NCBI GenBank assembly: GCA_947652605.1
Contig: OX393578.1
Location: 39,437,470 to 39,501,469, forward strand
Origin: Elmis aenea
Taxonomy: Eukaryota > Arthropoda > Insecta > Coleoptera > Elmidae
Direction: 5' to 3'
Length of the DNA stretch: 64,000 nt
Position numbers and translations under genes: made by a program. Positions 24,018 through 35,565 of the stretch are shown here, piece after piece. Each line of letters begins with the position of its first letter. The first letter of the stretch is position 1. The notes beneath the pieces were generated by a model, which saw only the letters and a program-made list of their open reading frames with translations, made no database searches and was not told the origin of the DNA.

Positions 24018-24992
24018 TTTAAGAACAAATGAAAAATCAAGTTCAAATTTTAGTTCAAGTTAAATTGTTGAAAAAAAAAGTGCATCTCACGATTGTAATG
24101 AAGTAGTAAAAGCTAGTAATATATTTGGCCGTTAATAAAGATAATTATGCACTAAAGTTGCTTTTTACTTATAAAGTAGATAGTAAACAAATGATTTGTA
24201 ACAGCAAGTATATGTCGCAATTTCGCTCAAAATGGTATTTGCTTTCAGAGATTCCGTTATTGCTTTGTTAATAAAATATGAGCATTGCATAGCATAATAA
24301 ACGTGCAAAGCATTTTAGACTTTGTCAATAAACATTGTGCATTATTCGTGTTATGGTACGCTTTCCAAATGAAATTACCTACATGCAATGAGAATATTCG
24401 GTTACGTTATTTTACATAAGTATAACACGAATATTTTATTAGTACATACATAAACACTTTTATTAAAATTTACTAGATTAGAAGATTGCAGGTTTAACAA
24501 CGTACACAAAACTTAACTGTACAAATTTTTAGTTATAAATGTAACAGCAATACAAATTTCGATGAAAAAAGTAATGTAAAATAATGATTGGTGATTAAAA
24601 TAAACTACAACGGTTTTATTATTATTTGATCCGATGTATATAGATGATTCTCATCTTTATATAAGTTGTAAAAGGGAATTTTTAGTCGACGTTGTTTACA
24701 AAGACGTTTAATCTATTTATGATTATTCATAAGATTATAATCTCGTTCTTAATGGTTCTAAGTTAGCTTAGATGCTTTTTGGAAATTGCAAAATTGACTA
24801 ATTCCATTGCAATTAATGTCAATGGTGTCATGGAGCATTTGTAGAATCGTTAATAAACTTAGGATAATTATTTAATGTATTGTAACATGTTTTTGGGAAG
24901 TAAAGATATTATTTATTATTGTTATTATTAAGGTAAATAGTTTTGCGCCAAAAATATTTTCAACTAAACTAAACGTTAAGATCATCTTCCAC
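24018..24992. other. No gene seen
   Basis: About 1 kb of unassigned AT-rich DNA with no supported coding region. Confidence 0.4.
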
Positions 24993-25967
24993 CAGTGGCG
25001 GCCGGTGAAAATTTTAAGTAGGGGTGCTGTTTAATATATAGCCAGGTTATTAAAAAGTTCATAAAAAAAGGTATATGTTAAATAAATTTGTTATTCATAA
25101 TAAAGGGATATACAAAAAATATTATTACAAAAATTATATTCGTGAAAAAAAAATCGTATTTACAAAATTCTATTATTTAAAAATAAACTCCATTCTTCTA
25201 TTTTTGCCTTGGCAAAATTTCTCAATAACCATTTCATTTAAATTTTGAATTTGTGAAACCATCGTTTTTTCAATTGATACCATACATAGTGCTGTCAACC
25301 GTTCTTAACTCATAGTATTTCTTAAGTACGATTTTACTCTTTTTAAAGTGGAAAAACACCTTTCTGCTTCTGAAGTAGTCATTGGAATTGTTACTAAAAT
25401 TTTGATAAGTTTAATCATTCACTAAAAACACTTGCTAAGTTTTCTTCGTTTAATGCATTTAATAGTTCCAGCAATCCTCTAAAATTATGGAATTCTTTTC
25501 TGGTATAACAACAATTATAAAAAATTTCGTATCTTACTTCCGTAGCGCAAACTAATAAAGCCACTGTCCTGTTCTAGCGTACGCGCTAAAGCTAAAGCAT
25601 CATCCACTTTGCATATGGTCAACTGTATCGGAACTGCGAATTTGGCAGTGCCGGTGTTGCATTTACTTGCAGACAACGAATATCGCCGGATCTAGCCCTG
25701 TGTCTAGCCCGAGACTAACCGAATATTATAAAAGCGGAACTGCTCTGGCTGGCAGTTCCACTGTTCGCAATGTAGCTATAAAGCGTTTAATCACTCTTTT
25801 CACGATTTCCAAACGCAATTTATATCTTTAACATGTATAATTGCATTTATATCATGCTTGTAAATATTGTTTTTAATATTTTCTTTTAAACAATAATAAA
25901 TTTGGGTTTTTAATTTTTTTGCTGGGGGTGCTGCAGTGCCGCAGTGCTTATGCACGAGCCGCCACTG
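24993..25967. mobile_element. hAT element with transposase remnant
   Basis: Starts CAGTGGCGGCCGGTG and ends CACGAGCCGCCACTG. Perfect 8-bp duplications TCTTCCAC flank it (24985-24992, 25968-25975). The right side carries GCAGTGCTTATGCACG and a GC-rich tract. The left half encodes, on the minus strand, the C-terminal part of a hAT transposase (25173-25553). At 975 bp it has lost most of the transposase gene. Confidence 0.95.
25173..25553 (-). pseudogene. hAT transposase C-terminal dimerisation domain, broken
   Basis: Minus-strand translation gives a line beginning ATEVRYEIFYNCCYTRKEFH and running through GLLELLNALNEENLASVFSE, then after a stop and frame change LIKILVTIPMTTSEAERCFS followed by TLKRVKSYLRNTMS, another stop, and RLTALCMVSIEK. 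It finishes NRRMEFIFK and a TAA at 25173-25175. The SEAERCFS block and the short conserved tail are hallmarks of the hAT C-terminal dimerisation region, of the kind found in ZMYM1-like transposases. At least two in-frame stops and a frameshift make it dead. The N-terminal zinc finger and the catalytic acids are not visible; they would have lain in the part deleted from this 975-bp element. Confidence 0.9.
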
Positions 25968-26520
25968 TCTTCCACTCATTTGTTTTTAAAAACGTTTTAG
26001 ACTAGCGTGCTATTAATTTCCTTATTGTTAATTGAATCCTTTGTCCAAGTTTTAATGCAGGAACTCTTTGTTTACATTGCTAAATATGTACGGATCTCTT
26101 GTGTGAAGCTGCAGATGTTCATGTTACATCTCTTGAAATATCTTGCTATTTGTTTGTTTCATTCGATGCTGGCCAAGTTATTTATGTGCGTACGTTGAGA
26201 ATAAACGTGAGGTAGAATTTGCTGTGGATCAAGAGATTTATTAGGAGAAAGCACAATTGCAACGTAAAACAAACAGTTTTAAATAAATATATAAAATGAC
26301 ACAAAATGTATATAAACGACTGATTCAGACTCAACGGCAACCCTCGAAATGCCCCTTACTTTAAGATAAAGCTTAATCATATTCCAATAAATAATTGAAC
26401 ATTTCACATATGTATCTGCAAGCTCATTAATAAAAACCGAAAAAAATGTTAAGTATTTTCGATACATTTTTGTTATAGCTACAACATACCTAATCAATAA
26501 AAAAAAAATCACATGATAAT
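25968..26520. other. No gene seen
   Basis: Unassigned. An 85-codon minus-strand frame at 26279-26536 has no recognisable domain and runs into the next repeat. Confidence 0.4.
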
Positions 26521-26817
26521 AGGTTTGTTCGAGCAAGACTATGTATGATCCGATTCTGGTTCTGCGCAGTATTAATATCGCGTTACAGTTACAGTAGTCT
26601 CTGATAGTTCATCGGACGGTTAGTCGGCTGTTCCAGCAGTTATCGAATCAATTCATGAACTAGTTTGTGGACGGTAAAAACAGTACATGGACAAAGGCCT
26701 ATTATCTTATGTTTAAGACGGCCTACTTGGCAAGCTGACACCCTGGCCAATATTCTCCATTGCCAGTTCATGTATTAGTTCATGAATTAGTACAAGATTG
26801 TCTGTTGAAACAAACCT
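26521..26817. mobile_element. Inverted-repeat element, AGGTTTGTTC family, copy 1
   Basis: Ends AGGTTTGTTC and GAAACAAACCT with AAT on both sides. The segment TCGGACGGTTAGTCGGCTGT and the following CCAGCAGTTATCGAATCAAT are shared almost unchanged with 51843-52890. Motifs of the form TTCATGAATTAGTAC/GAACTAG occur near both ends. 297 bp, non-coding. A 3-bp duplication would fit PIF/Harbinger, but this is weak. Confidence 0.7.
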
Positions 26818-27774
26818 AATACAATTTAAATTAATAGAGGCGAAATTATAAAGAAAATGTTTTGACTAAACCAAGATATTTATCTAAGAAACAAGGTCAT
26901 GCTATTGTAAAATATTTGCTTTTTTAAAACAATACTTTAAGGCTTATAAAGTTAGCAGTTTCATGTTATAATAAATTTTTAGTTTTTATTAATATTAAAA
27001 ATATTTTCGTTCGAGACATTAAAGTAAAGAAGTTAAAGTTTGTAGGTGCTGGATAATAAACGATGCTTTAATGTAATAATTATATTTAAGGTTTTCTTAT
27101 TTCTTTGCAATAATAGAAAAATAATGTTCCAAAGATATGTATTCTGCTCTGCATGTTTAAGGATTGTTTTATATTCTTATTCTTTTTCGAGTTTAGTTTA
27201 CATAAACCACATAAAACACGCACCAGATATAACTGGAATACCCCATATGTGACGCTACACATGCAAAATAAAGACATTTAAACAAACCGATCGTTTACAA
27301 AGACTGAAACGTTCAAAGAGAATCTCGAAGTGTGTTTTTACAATATTATCCACATGTGAAAGAAAATTTAACGTAAAATCCGATTTTATGTCTATTTCAT
27401 CATGGTTTTTCTAACGTTTTACCGCGAAAGTTACTTAAGATTTTTGTAATATACTACGATCGTTTAAGTTTAATCTTAACTTTAAAAAACAGTATAACAT
27501 GTTTAATGTTGTCAAGAGAGTAATCTTGCTTCTGACTAAAGCGTAGCCTACTTTATCATAAGATTTAGGCGGGTTATTGCACAAATACCGCGACGGCGAG
27601 GAATAAGGCTTTGTAAACGACAATGGTGTAAAAATATTTCATTTGATAAATGAAGCCCAAGGTTTTTCAAGAATAGGATTTGCTGGATGCATTTTAATCT
27701 TTATGAAAATTTAAAACTTTTGTCAAGCGATCGATAATTATTCTAAAACTATCAATGAAACAAAATACTCTAAA
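26818..27774. other. No gene seen
   Basis: Unassigned AT-rich DNA; overlapping short frames on both strands at 27046-27277 look like chance. Confidence 0.4.
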
Positions 27775-28333
27775 GTCTGTTTTATACTACACTATTTTTT
27801 CGTTTAAGAAAATCGTATACGATTTTCTAGTACGGTGTCAATCAGAAATTAAAAATCTTGAACGAAAAATTCGTACGAAATAATTACTACCTGCGCTAAA
27901 TCCGTCCAATTTTAGCATGCGCGCATGCGTATTCTACTGTAACTGTATGACTATCTGTCCGCATTTTATTTGTGGGTTAGGTTAACTGAAACAATCAAAC
28001 GATGATAAATACTACTTATTACCGTTATCCCTCACAATTTATTTTGTAGGAATAAATATGTAGAATGGAACAAGCGTTAATAATACGTTAAATTTGAAAA
28101 TGATTCGCTTTCTGTTCTGTGATCAAATTGAACATTTGACATGGTTACTCAAGGTGCCAACAAAGTATGATAAAAGTTACTAAAAAGTAACCAAAATATA
28201 TTTGAGTTTTCGTACGAAAAAATAGTACAATGTAAAAGGTTCATATTTTCCATGCTAAATTCTTGAACGAAATTTTTGTATCAAAAATCGTACACGATTT
28301 TTGAACGAAAAAATAGTATAGTATAAAACAGTC
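27775..28333. mobile_element. TTAA-type inverted-repeat element, copy 1
   Basis: Begins GTCTGTTTTATACTACACTA, then TTTTTTCGTTTAAG; the right end reads GAACGAAAAAATAGTATAGT then ATAAAACAGTC, followed by TTAA (28334-28337). The left flank is TAAA, one change from TTAA. Very similar to 34143-34696, which has intact TTAA on both sides. Non-coding. Confidence 0.8.
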
Positions 28334-28337
28334 TTAA

Positions 28338-29252
28338 AAAATAAAACCTCATAATTTTCCATGCGGAAATAGGTATTTCAATAAAAGTCAAAATAGGTAA
28401 TTTTGCCTCATCTCTATACAGTATTTCTAAAGATAATCACCATAACTTGATCTCTCGTGAGTGTTGAGTCTCTATCGTCGTGCTGAGAGAGTTCTTTCAA
28501 GTATTCGTCCTTCTTTTAGGTAAAAAAACATCTTTATTCACGGAAATATTTTCTCTGGACTCATTTTAATCCTCAAAAGATTTTGCAGTATGTCGCTATT
28601 TTTGCGGTAATAATTTCAATGAACTATATGCTGCACACGTATCTAATTATTACGAAGAAAATTAATGAAATATAAAGTTGTGTGACGACTATTAATTTAA
28701 ATCGAAAAATAAAACATTCGTGAAATGAATGGATGCAATGAAACTAAAAAAAATAATCAAATAATCATCAGCGTATGTGCCATTTTTTACACTGTGTTAT
28801 TAAGGTAAGATATTGATTTACAGAAAGCTTACGGAAGCATTAAAACTTCACAATAAGAATTTTCCATTTATAAATTTCAAGCTTACCCGGAACAAAGACA
28901 TTTTATTCGAGAGATCTGATGCAGCAAAGCCCACATATTGTGTCCATTTTCATTTTGCGGAATCAATCACTGCACCATATTGCTATATTAATGTTTTTTT
29001 CGACCAGCATCATTAGCAGAATCGAAAAAAAAAGCGTAAGACGGTGAGATATTAATTGGTAAAATATCAGAGTACCATTTTTAGTCGTAATCTGTTTTAA
29101 TATACTTTAATAACTGCCTAAAAAAATTAACCATATTTGTAACACCAATTGAAAAGCTCGGCACTTACGAGTAAAAATTAATTGGTAACTATCGTACATA
29201 AGATTTAACTGTTTAAATAAAATACAAGATACAAGGCATAATAAACTGAACG
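28338..29252. other. No gene seen
   Basis: Unassigned AT-rich DNA. The 67-codon frame at 28813-29016 has no recognised domain. Confidence 0.4.
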
Positions 29253-30081
29253 AAAGCCTTGTTCACATGGTGGCTCTGACGACGCTGTCGTAACATTTAA
29301 TGCCACTACAGTGCTTGACATTCGCTATCACTATTTATCATATTACGTGTGGATACCTAGTGCTGTTACAGCGAATGTCTAGCATTGTCGTGGCATTTTA
29401 AGCCTCGTTCACATGGTAACACTAACGTCGTGACATAATGAGACGACAATGCTTGACGTTCGCTGTCACGGCACTAGGTGTTCGTTCATACGAAATATGA
29501 TTGATAAACAGTGACAGCAAATGTCAAGCACGGTTGTGGCCACGGTTTATACACAGGTTCGGAAGTCTGTCAAAAAACCGGGAACTTTTCGAATTAAATT
29601 TCCACTAGGTGGCGATCGGTTGCCATAAAATTTTGTTAGATGGCAATAAGTCTAAGAACCGGTGCGTGCACTAGGTGGGATCCTAATTTTGAACAAAGCT
29701 TCTTTAAAAGTTTGGGTAAAGCATTGTTATTACATATGTACATCAACTGATTGATTAAATTGGGAGGTTGCCAATTTTCATAAATCTCGCTATGTCAGAA
29801 TCAAAATTTAACCTTGTGCACGAAACGCTTCTTACTTACACTTATCGCCATCTCTACCGAAAATTTATGGCGAACGGTTTTTAGACTTATCGCCATCTTC
29901 CGAATACTTCACGGAACAAGTTACTGGTCTCAGTTGGTTTTATATGGGAGTTTACCAGCCTGTGTAGTAGACCGTGGTCGTGGTTGTGGTTTACCGTGGT
30001 CGTAGCATTAAATGTCAGGTCACTATGTGAAAGAGGCTTTGTCACATCGCAACGTCAGTATCACCGTGTGAACGAGGCTTT
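29253..30081. mobile_element. Composite inverted-repeat element with nested insertion
   Basis: The ends are AAAGCCTTGTTCACATGGT (left) and ACCGTGTGAACGAGGCTTT (right). A third copy of the end sequence, AAGCCTCGTTCACATGGT, lies inside at 29401, and the stretch 29266-29400 is itself palindromic (AATGCCACTACAGTGCTTGA against GTCGTGGCATT). From about 29549 to 29960 a second sequence with inverted TACACAGGTTCGG/CCAGCCTGTGTA ends appears to be inserted. Boundaries are approximate; class unknown. Confidence 0.5.
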
Positions 30082-30092
30082 ACTAAAGTATC

Positions 30093-30411
30093 CAGGGTGA
30101 CAATAATTATCTCTGGCATTAGATGGGTATCTTCGTTAGAATAAAAGAGAGAAAGTCGCTTAAATTAGCAAATTTGGGCAGGTTTGAGAAGTAAATAAAT
30201 AAATTTTAGATAATATTACGTTGATAGATTACATTAAGATCAAACTTACATTTTGCCAGTTATTCAGATAACTTTGAAACAAAAAAGGTCAATATTTAAA
30301 CGCCCATTAATTTTTTTTGTAATTCTGACTATCTTTGCCAATTTAACAAAATCTATTACTTTTATAATAACTAAATTTCTCATGTAGGGCGGTAGATAAT
30401 TTAGCACCCTG
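30093..30411. mobile_element. CAGGGTGACAATAA MITE, copy 1
   Basis: Left end CAGGGTGACAATAATTATCT and right end AGATAATTTAGCACCCTG followed by TA. Internal AAATTAGCAAATTTGGGCAG matches the copy at 38495 (AAATTAGCAAAGTTGGGCAG). The left flank is TATC, so the TA duplication is slightly decayed or the end has two added bases. 319 bp, non-coding. Confidence 0.7.
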
Positions 30412-30483
30412 TATATACGATTGAAGTAACGTCATTACTTGACAAGTGTGACTTCATGTATGCATATTTTATTTTGTTATTAA

Positions 30484-30852
30484 CGGGGGTTTGGAGCGGA
30501 GCACGGAGCTGGAGCACGGAGCAGTGGAGCAATGGGTCTTTGCCCGGAGCAGAAGCGGATTTTGATTGCTCCGATGCTCTAGTTTATTATGTACAATTTT
30601 TTAAAAAACTATTTTTGTTCCTTTTTTCAACGTTTAAAGATCAATAATTTGTTTTTTCAAACATTTATTTAACTTCACTTGTTTGTTAGGGTCAAATATT
30701 GTTATTTTTGACCAACTTCTACATATCCGATAAAATTAAAACTTTATTTTTAAAAACCAATTTTGGAATCAAAAAACTTTTTTTTTTAAATGTTAACAAT
30801 ATTTAGAGTATGAAGCGGAGCAATTAAAAAATTGGACTGCTCCAAACCCCTG
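30484..30852. mobile_element. Non-autonomous hAT element, GCTCC family (copy C, inverted)
   Basis: Begins CGGGGGTTTGGAGCGGAGC and ends GACTGCTCCAAACCCCTG; orientation is opposite to copies A and B. Flanks GTTATTAA and GTAATTAA agree at 7 of 8 positions. The AT-rich centre is shorter than in A and B (369 bp in total). Confidence 0.88.
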
Positions 30853-31477
30853 GTAATTAACAACGCATTGCAAAATATTGAGTGTTATTTTCATAATTTG
30901 CCTCATATTTAATGTGACTTAATTTTGCTGTTTTTAAATAACCATTGCCTTGATCTCAGAAAAAGTAAACTAATATGAAATTTTGCAAGTTTTAGCAAAG
31001 ATAAATTGCTGACACATATTTTGCATATCTTGTTGCGCTCGTAATAAATATGAAAACACTTTAGTTTGTTGCTCACATTAGATCAGAATTAGATCGTAAA
31101 ACATTTGAATCATGTGTAACTAAATCCTCACGCTATATACAATGATGAATCAACTGTAATTTATACGCTACTTATATGCAAGCTTTTTATTAACATTCAT
31201 AAACAAGGCAATTAACTTTTGCTCGAATGGAAAAGCATGCCAGTAATGAAACTTGAAATACATTACAGCCATACTTTGTGCTGCAATGTAGTAAGCGAAT
31301 AAACAGGTTTTTTAAAATTAAAATGTTAACCATCGGAAACAATTCATAACGGGATTATGCAGTGGCTGGCTGCTTAATTCCTAAAATACTTGTTAAGCGT
31401 TGCAGGGTTGGTGCTGGACCGTGCGTTATCCCAAATTCCTATTCAATTAAATATCGCACACTGAAATCCTCTGCGCT
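30853..31477. other. No gene seen
   Basis: Unassigned DNA; the last 150 bases are less AT-rich and lead into the open frame on the minus strand. Confidence 0.35.
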
Positions 31478-31882
31478 CTATGGCGAGAACCCTTTATTGA
31501 ATACGTGATAGTCCAATATCGCCCTTATTACACTAACACCCAAGAAGCTGACGACAAGTTTGTCATATAGTTGTGCAGATGCGTTGTCAATGACCCTTAA
31601 GTTCCATTTTATTTCTCCACACGTCGTGTGCTGAAAACTATACAATATGTGCAGCTTTTTAATCGCCTGTATGATGGGACATGTGTGACGCGAGCTAGAA
31701 AATGTGCTAGCCGTAGATGTGGTTGTTAACTGCACCCAACCCTTTGCTGCTAATAAACCAAACCCATGTTGACATAATGTGAGTGTAAATGTGCCGATAA
31801 CAGCACACAATAACCCTGATTTAAGCATTTGAACCGAATATACGCTCGATACATAATTAACAATTAACCAATATTGTAACAT
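31478..31882 (-). CDS. Orphan 134-codon open frame, unknown function
   Basis: I do not recognise this protein. It is the longest open frame that does not belong to an identified transposon, begins with a true ATG and ends TAG. A second ATG at codon 19 (MLKSGLLCAVIGTFTLTLCQ) would give a protein with a hydrophobic start like a signal peptide, ending near the LCQ. The mature part would be Ser/Thr-rich (TTTSTASTFSSS), with two cysteines (HTCPI, TTCGE) and a hydrophobic stretch near the C-terminus (LVVSFLGVSVI). Codon use looks more balanced than in the flanking AT-rich DNA, and the local GC is higher. There are no detectable neighbours, promoter or splice pattern. It may be a single-exon secreted-protein gene, one exon of a larger gene, or chance; I lean only slightly to real. 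Confidence 0.35.
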   Translation of the reverse strand: MLQYWLIVNYVSSVYSVQMLKSGLLCAVIGTFTLTLCQHGFGLLAAKGWVQLTTTSTASTFSSSRHTCPIIQAIKKLHILYSFQHTTCGEIKWNLRVIDNASAQLYDKLVVSFLGVSVIRAILDYHVFNKGFSP

Positions 31883-32587
31883 TAAATTTCAACAGCAATA
31901 ATAAAAAATTGTTAACAGGTTGATATATTGTTAAATATGTCAAGTATTTGTTTAATAAGAATTAATTTTATTGCGTGTTATGTAAAATAAATGTGTAAAG
32001 TAACCACGCGATATTGTTCAAAGTGTGAAATGGGTTTATTGTAAAAATACCACTATACAGATTTTAAAGTAGCCACAATTTGGAATTTAACAAGAATTTG
32101 CAATGGGTTTCTACAGCACTCAAAAAAGTAATACGCGTTTTTGTAATTAATTATATTCAACTAAGTTTTTAATATGTTCAGCTAACATTATAAAAGTGGA
32201 TGTGGAACAACACAACTAAATAAGCGATATTTAATTAAGTAAAAGAACCTATATGAGGTGATCGAATGTTGATAAAATTGTATAGATAAATCACGTAATA
32301 TTAGAAGTAGATAAATTGGTAGATAATAGTTTTTTGACGAATACTTAAAACTATTTTCAAAAAACCTGCACCATTTAAGTCTCAAAAATTATTCTATATG
32401 AATATTTCATCAAATTTTTTACTTTTTTAAAGCGAAAAACATTTAAAAAATAAAGCATCGAAGAACAGTGTGTCCCAATTTATTTTAACCATGGAACTCT
32501 TTAATAGTTTTTAAACAATACGGAACCATATTCGATTTTCAGATGCCTGGCGCAGTAGATACTATAATGATGCTAAAAAATAGTAAC
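31883..32587. other. No gene seen
   Basis: Unassigned AT-rich DNA upstream of the minus-strand frame. No clear promoter element was identified. Confidence 0.35.
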
Positions 32588-32710
32588 CAGGGACTAAAAA
32601 CGAAAAATATTTCGTTTGTTTCTGATCAAAACCAATAAACAAATTCGTTTTCGTACTTTTCGTTCCCAACCGAAAAATTTCGTTTTCGTTTTCATAAACC
32701 AAAATTAAAT
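32588..32710. mobile_element. Solitary end of the CAGGGACTAAAAACG hAT family
   Basis: CAGGGACTAAAAACGAAAAA is the same start as the element at 38914-40106, followed by the same TTCGTTTTCGTT-rich subterminal sequence. No right end found. Confidence 0.6.
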
Positions 32711-33665
32711 AAAAGTTAATACCGTTTATTACTACAAACTAAATTAACATTAATACGAAAAAACCCCCAAATATTGAAATATTTGATTATTCAAAGTAGA
32801 TATACCTACTTCATTTGTTATAATATGTAAATTAACACATTTCACCTTTAAATAAAAACTTCGGGAAACGCCGATCTAGCTGTTCTTTAAAACGTGAAAA
32901 TTTTGTTTTATTTAAACAATGTTGTACTATTATCGTTCTTGAAACAATAAAAATAGATTTATGGGGTAAATTAGATTTTTTGTAATCCATTTCAAGACTG
33001 AGATTCCCAAGCAACGAACGCCTCCTTATCTCATCTTATCTACGCATCTGTTACAAAAACATTAGAAATTAGCAAAATAGGTGTTGAAAACATATGAAGA
33101 CGCATTAAAAGGTTACCTATTAATTGCTCTAAATGACACTTAAAGAGCCAAAGACGCCGCCCAAATGACAATTATGTTATAAAAATAGTCAGAACGCAAC
33201 ACCAAGTCTCTGCAATTATTTCGTTTCAGGAAAACTGTCCTTTGGCATATTTAAAAGATGACAAAACACCAACAAAATTAATATAAGCAAGTTACAAAAA
33301 TAATGAGAATAAAAGAAATACATTTTGTTGGTATCCTCAAAAAATTCTGAAGTTTATTAAGGCCATAAAAATCTAAGCTCGGTACATTTTAATAAGCATT
33401 CAAAATACCATGCCCGCATATTGAAGAAATAACTGACATATTTTGTGTATAAGCTAACGTAAAGCATCACGGTAAAGTTAAATTATTTCGTTTTATTATT
33501 TGTCTCACTGGAGCAACTTGGAATTGCTTTATATCAGTATTCTAATTTTTAAAAGGCGTTTTTAGCTAATATTCTAAACCATTAAAAGCTGTTTAACTGT
33601 TAATTAGAATGCTTTCGTTGTTGCATATTTGTTTTAATGTTAAACAACTGTAGATATACTTCTTA
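32711..33665. other. No gene seen
   Basis: Unassigned AT-rich DNA; a 60-codon minus-strand frame at 32832-33014 has no recognised domain. Confidence 0.4.
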
Positions 33666-33916
33666 TACAGATACAATACCGATTTTCCGGCACTCTTACC
33701 GGATTAACCATTTTGCCAGACCAACCGCAAAACTGGGGTTAAAAATCCCACAAAATTTCGGTATCACTACCAAGAAGAGCAGTGTAAATAAGCGTGCCCT
33801 ACACACAACGCCGCCCAGTAAACTAGGGCCGCGAAAATTTCAAATGTTCTCTAGTAATTTTGTCCGGACTATAGGAGGTGCCGAACCATTACGAGAAAAT
33901 CGGTGTTGTACATGTA
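33666..33916. mobile_element. Inverted-repeat MITE, ACAAtACCGATTTTC ends
   Basis: The left end TACAGATACAATACCGATTT is mirrored by AAATCGGTGTTGTACATGTA on the right, about 24 bp with a few differences. The 251-bp interior is less AT-rich and happens to hold a 99-codon frame (33637-33936) crossing both ends; with no recognisable domain, this is probably chance. Class unknown. Confidence 0.5.
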
Positions 33917-34142
33917 TTAATTTGTGGATATTATAGGGAAAAAATGATATATTAGTTCACGTAATATTCCAAAAATACAAAATGTTCCTGTTTTTTTAGT
34001 TTTGTAATAGCTGGGATTATTTAAAAAGGAGTATTTGCACATTTGTATTTTAAGAAAATAATTTTTTATCGGATGCTGCGTTTATTTTACGTTTTCAGTA
34101 CCATATGTACGTACACTTTGCGTTTAAACAAGTAACTTTTAA

Positions 34143-34696
34143 GTCTGTTTTATACTATACTATTTTTTCGTTTAAGAAAATCTTATACGATTTTCTAGTA
34201 CGGTGTCAATCAGAAATTAAAAATCTTGAACGAAAAATTCGTACGAAATTACTACCTGCCCTAAATGCGTCCAATTTTAGCATGGGCGCATGCGTATTTT
34301 ACTGTAACTGTATCTGACCGCATGTCATTTGTGGGTTAGGTTAACTGAAACAATCAAACGATGTTAAATACTACTACTTATTACCGCTATAATCCCTCAC
34401 AATTTATTTTGTGTAAATATGTAGAATGGAACAAGCGTTAAATATACGTTAAATTTGAAAATGATTAGCTTTCTGTTCTGTGATCAAATTGAACATTTGA
34501 CATGGTTACTCAAGGTGCCAACAAAATATGATAAAAGTTACTAAAAAGTAACCAAAATATACTGCAGTTTTCGTACAAAAAAATAGTACAATGTAAATGG
34601 TTCATATTTTTCATGCTTAATTCTTGAACGAAATTTTTGTATTAAAAATCGTATACGATTTTCTTAAACGAAAAAATAGTATAGTATAAAACAGAC
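34143..34696. mobile_element. TTAA-type inverted-repeat element, copy 2
   Basis: Begins GTCTGTTTTATACTATACTA and ends TAGTATAGTATAAAACAGAC, flanked by intact TTAA on both sides (34139-34142, 34697-34700). The inverted repeat runs on through TTTTTTCGTTTAAGAAAATC to about 45 bp. Internal sequence, including GTGGGTTAGGTTAACTGAAA, matches copy 1 at 27775. TTAA targeting fits piggyBac or Kolobok; the GTCTG end does not decide between them. Confidence 0.88.
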
Positions 34697-34700
34697 TTAA

Positions 34701-35428
34701 CACCTAAGTTTTAAGTTAAAACATTTTAGAAACAAACCGCTATTGTTTTATTAAAACTGTGCATGCGGTATTTTTAAGTTCTCCGACATATTTATCCAAT
34801 ATTGGTTTTTACTGACTGGGCGTTTATTTTATTACAAAATACTTCAGATCAGATTTGGAAACTTACCCAGACAGCTGTCTAATGTAGCTGCTTGAATTTC
34901 GATTTGAAACCGTGTCCTTAAGCTGTTTTAATCGGTGCTTCATCTCTGTTGCAAAACACACCTTTAGAGAAATTCATTAGACTTAATATTAGCGGAATGT
35001 AACCGACTGATGTAATTACTTTTAAGTAATTGGACAAAATAACTAAAGCTAGGATTGTACTTCCCTTAAATGTGCCATAATAACAATGCTAAATTTAATT
35101 TTTCGTTGGTCGTTTTACACAAGCACCTTACATAAACTTATTAAGTGCAAATTCCTTCTAAGTTGTGCTTTAAACAGAAAGAAAACTGCTTAAACAAATA
35201 TGTGATTACAACTCAAAACGACGAAGCTACAATGTATAAGGTTTGTTTACTTATAATTGAATCTGTCTTAGGGGTATTAATCGACAAGATGCAACAGATT
35301 AATTTGAAAACCACACAATTACTTGCTAAGTTAAAGGGGTTATTGGGTGACGAAGCCACAATATACTTACCATGTATTAAGTTACAAATTCGACACTAAG
35401 CTTGAGAACTGGGACATGGGGGATGTTA
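34701..35428. other. No gene seen
   Basis: Unassigned. An 84-codon frame at 35145-35399 begins at GTG and has no recognised domain. Confidence 0.4.
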
Positions 35429-35565
35429 TACAGGGTGGGGCAGAGAAACTATCTTTTTTCAAAGGTAAATTAAAAAAAAACTACAAAATAAAAACTTTGC
35501 ATTTTTTTGTCTAGTAGTAATATGACATGGGAAATTTGAAATTATGCAGTTTTAAAAACAATATC

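Noticed and set aside
33637..33936. 99-codon open frame
   Set aside because: It spans both ends of an inverted-repeat MITE and has no recognisable domain, so it is best explained as chance.
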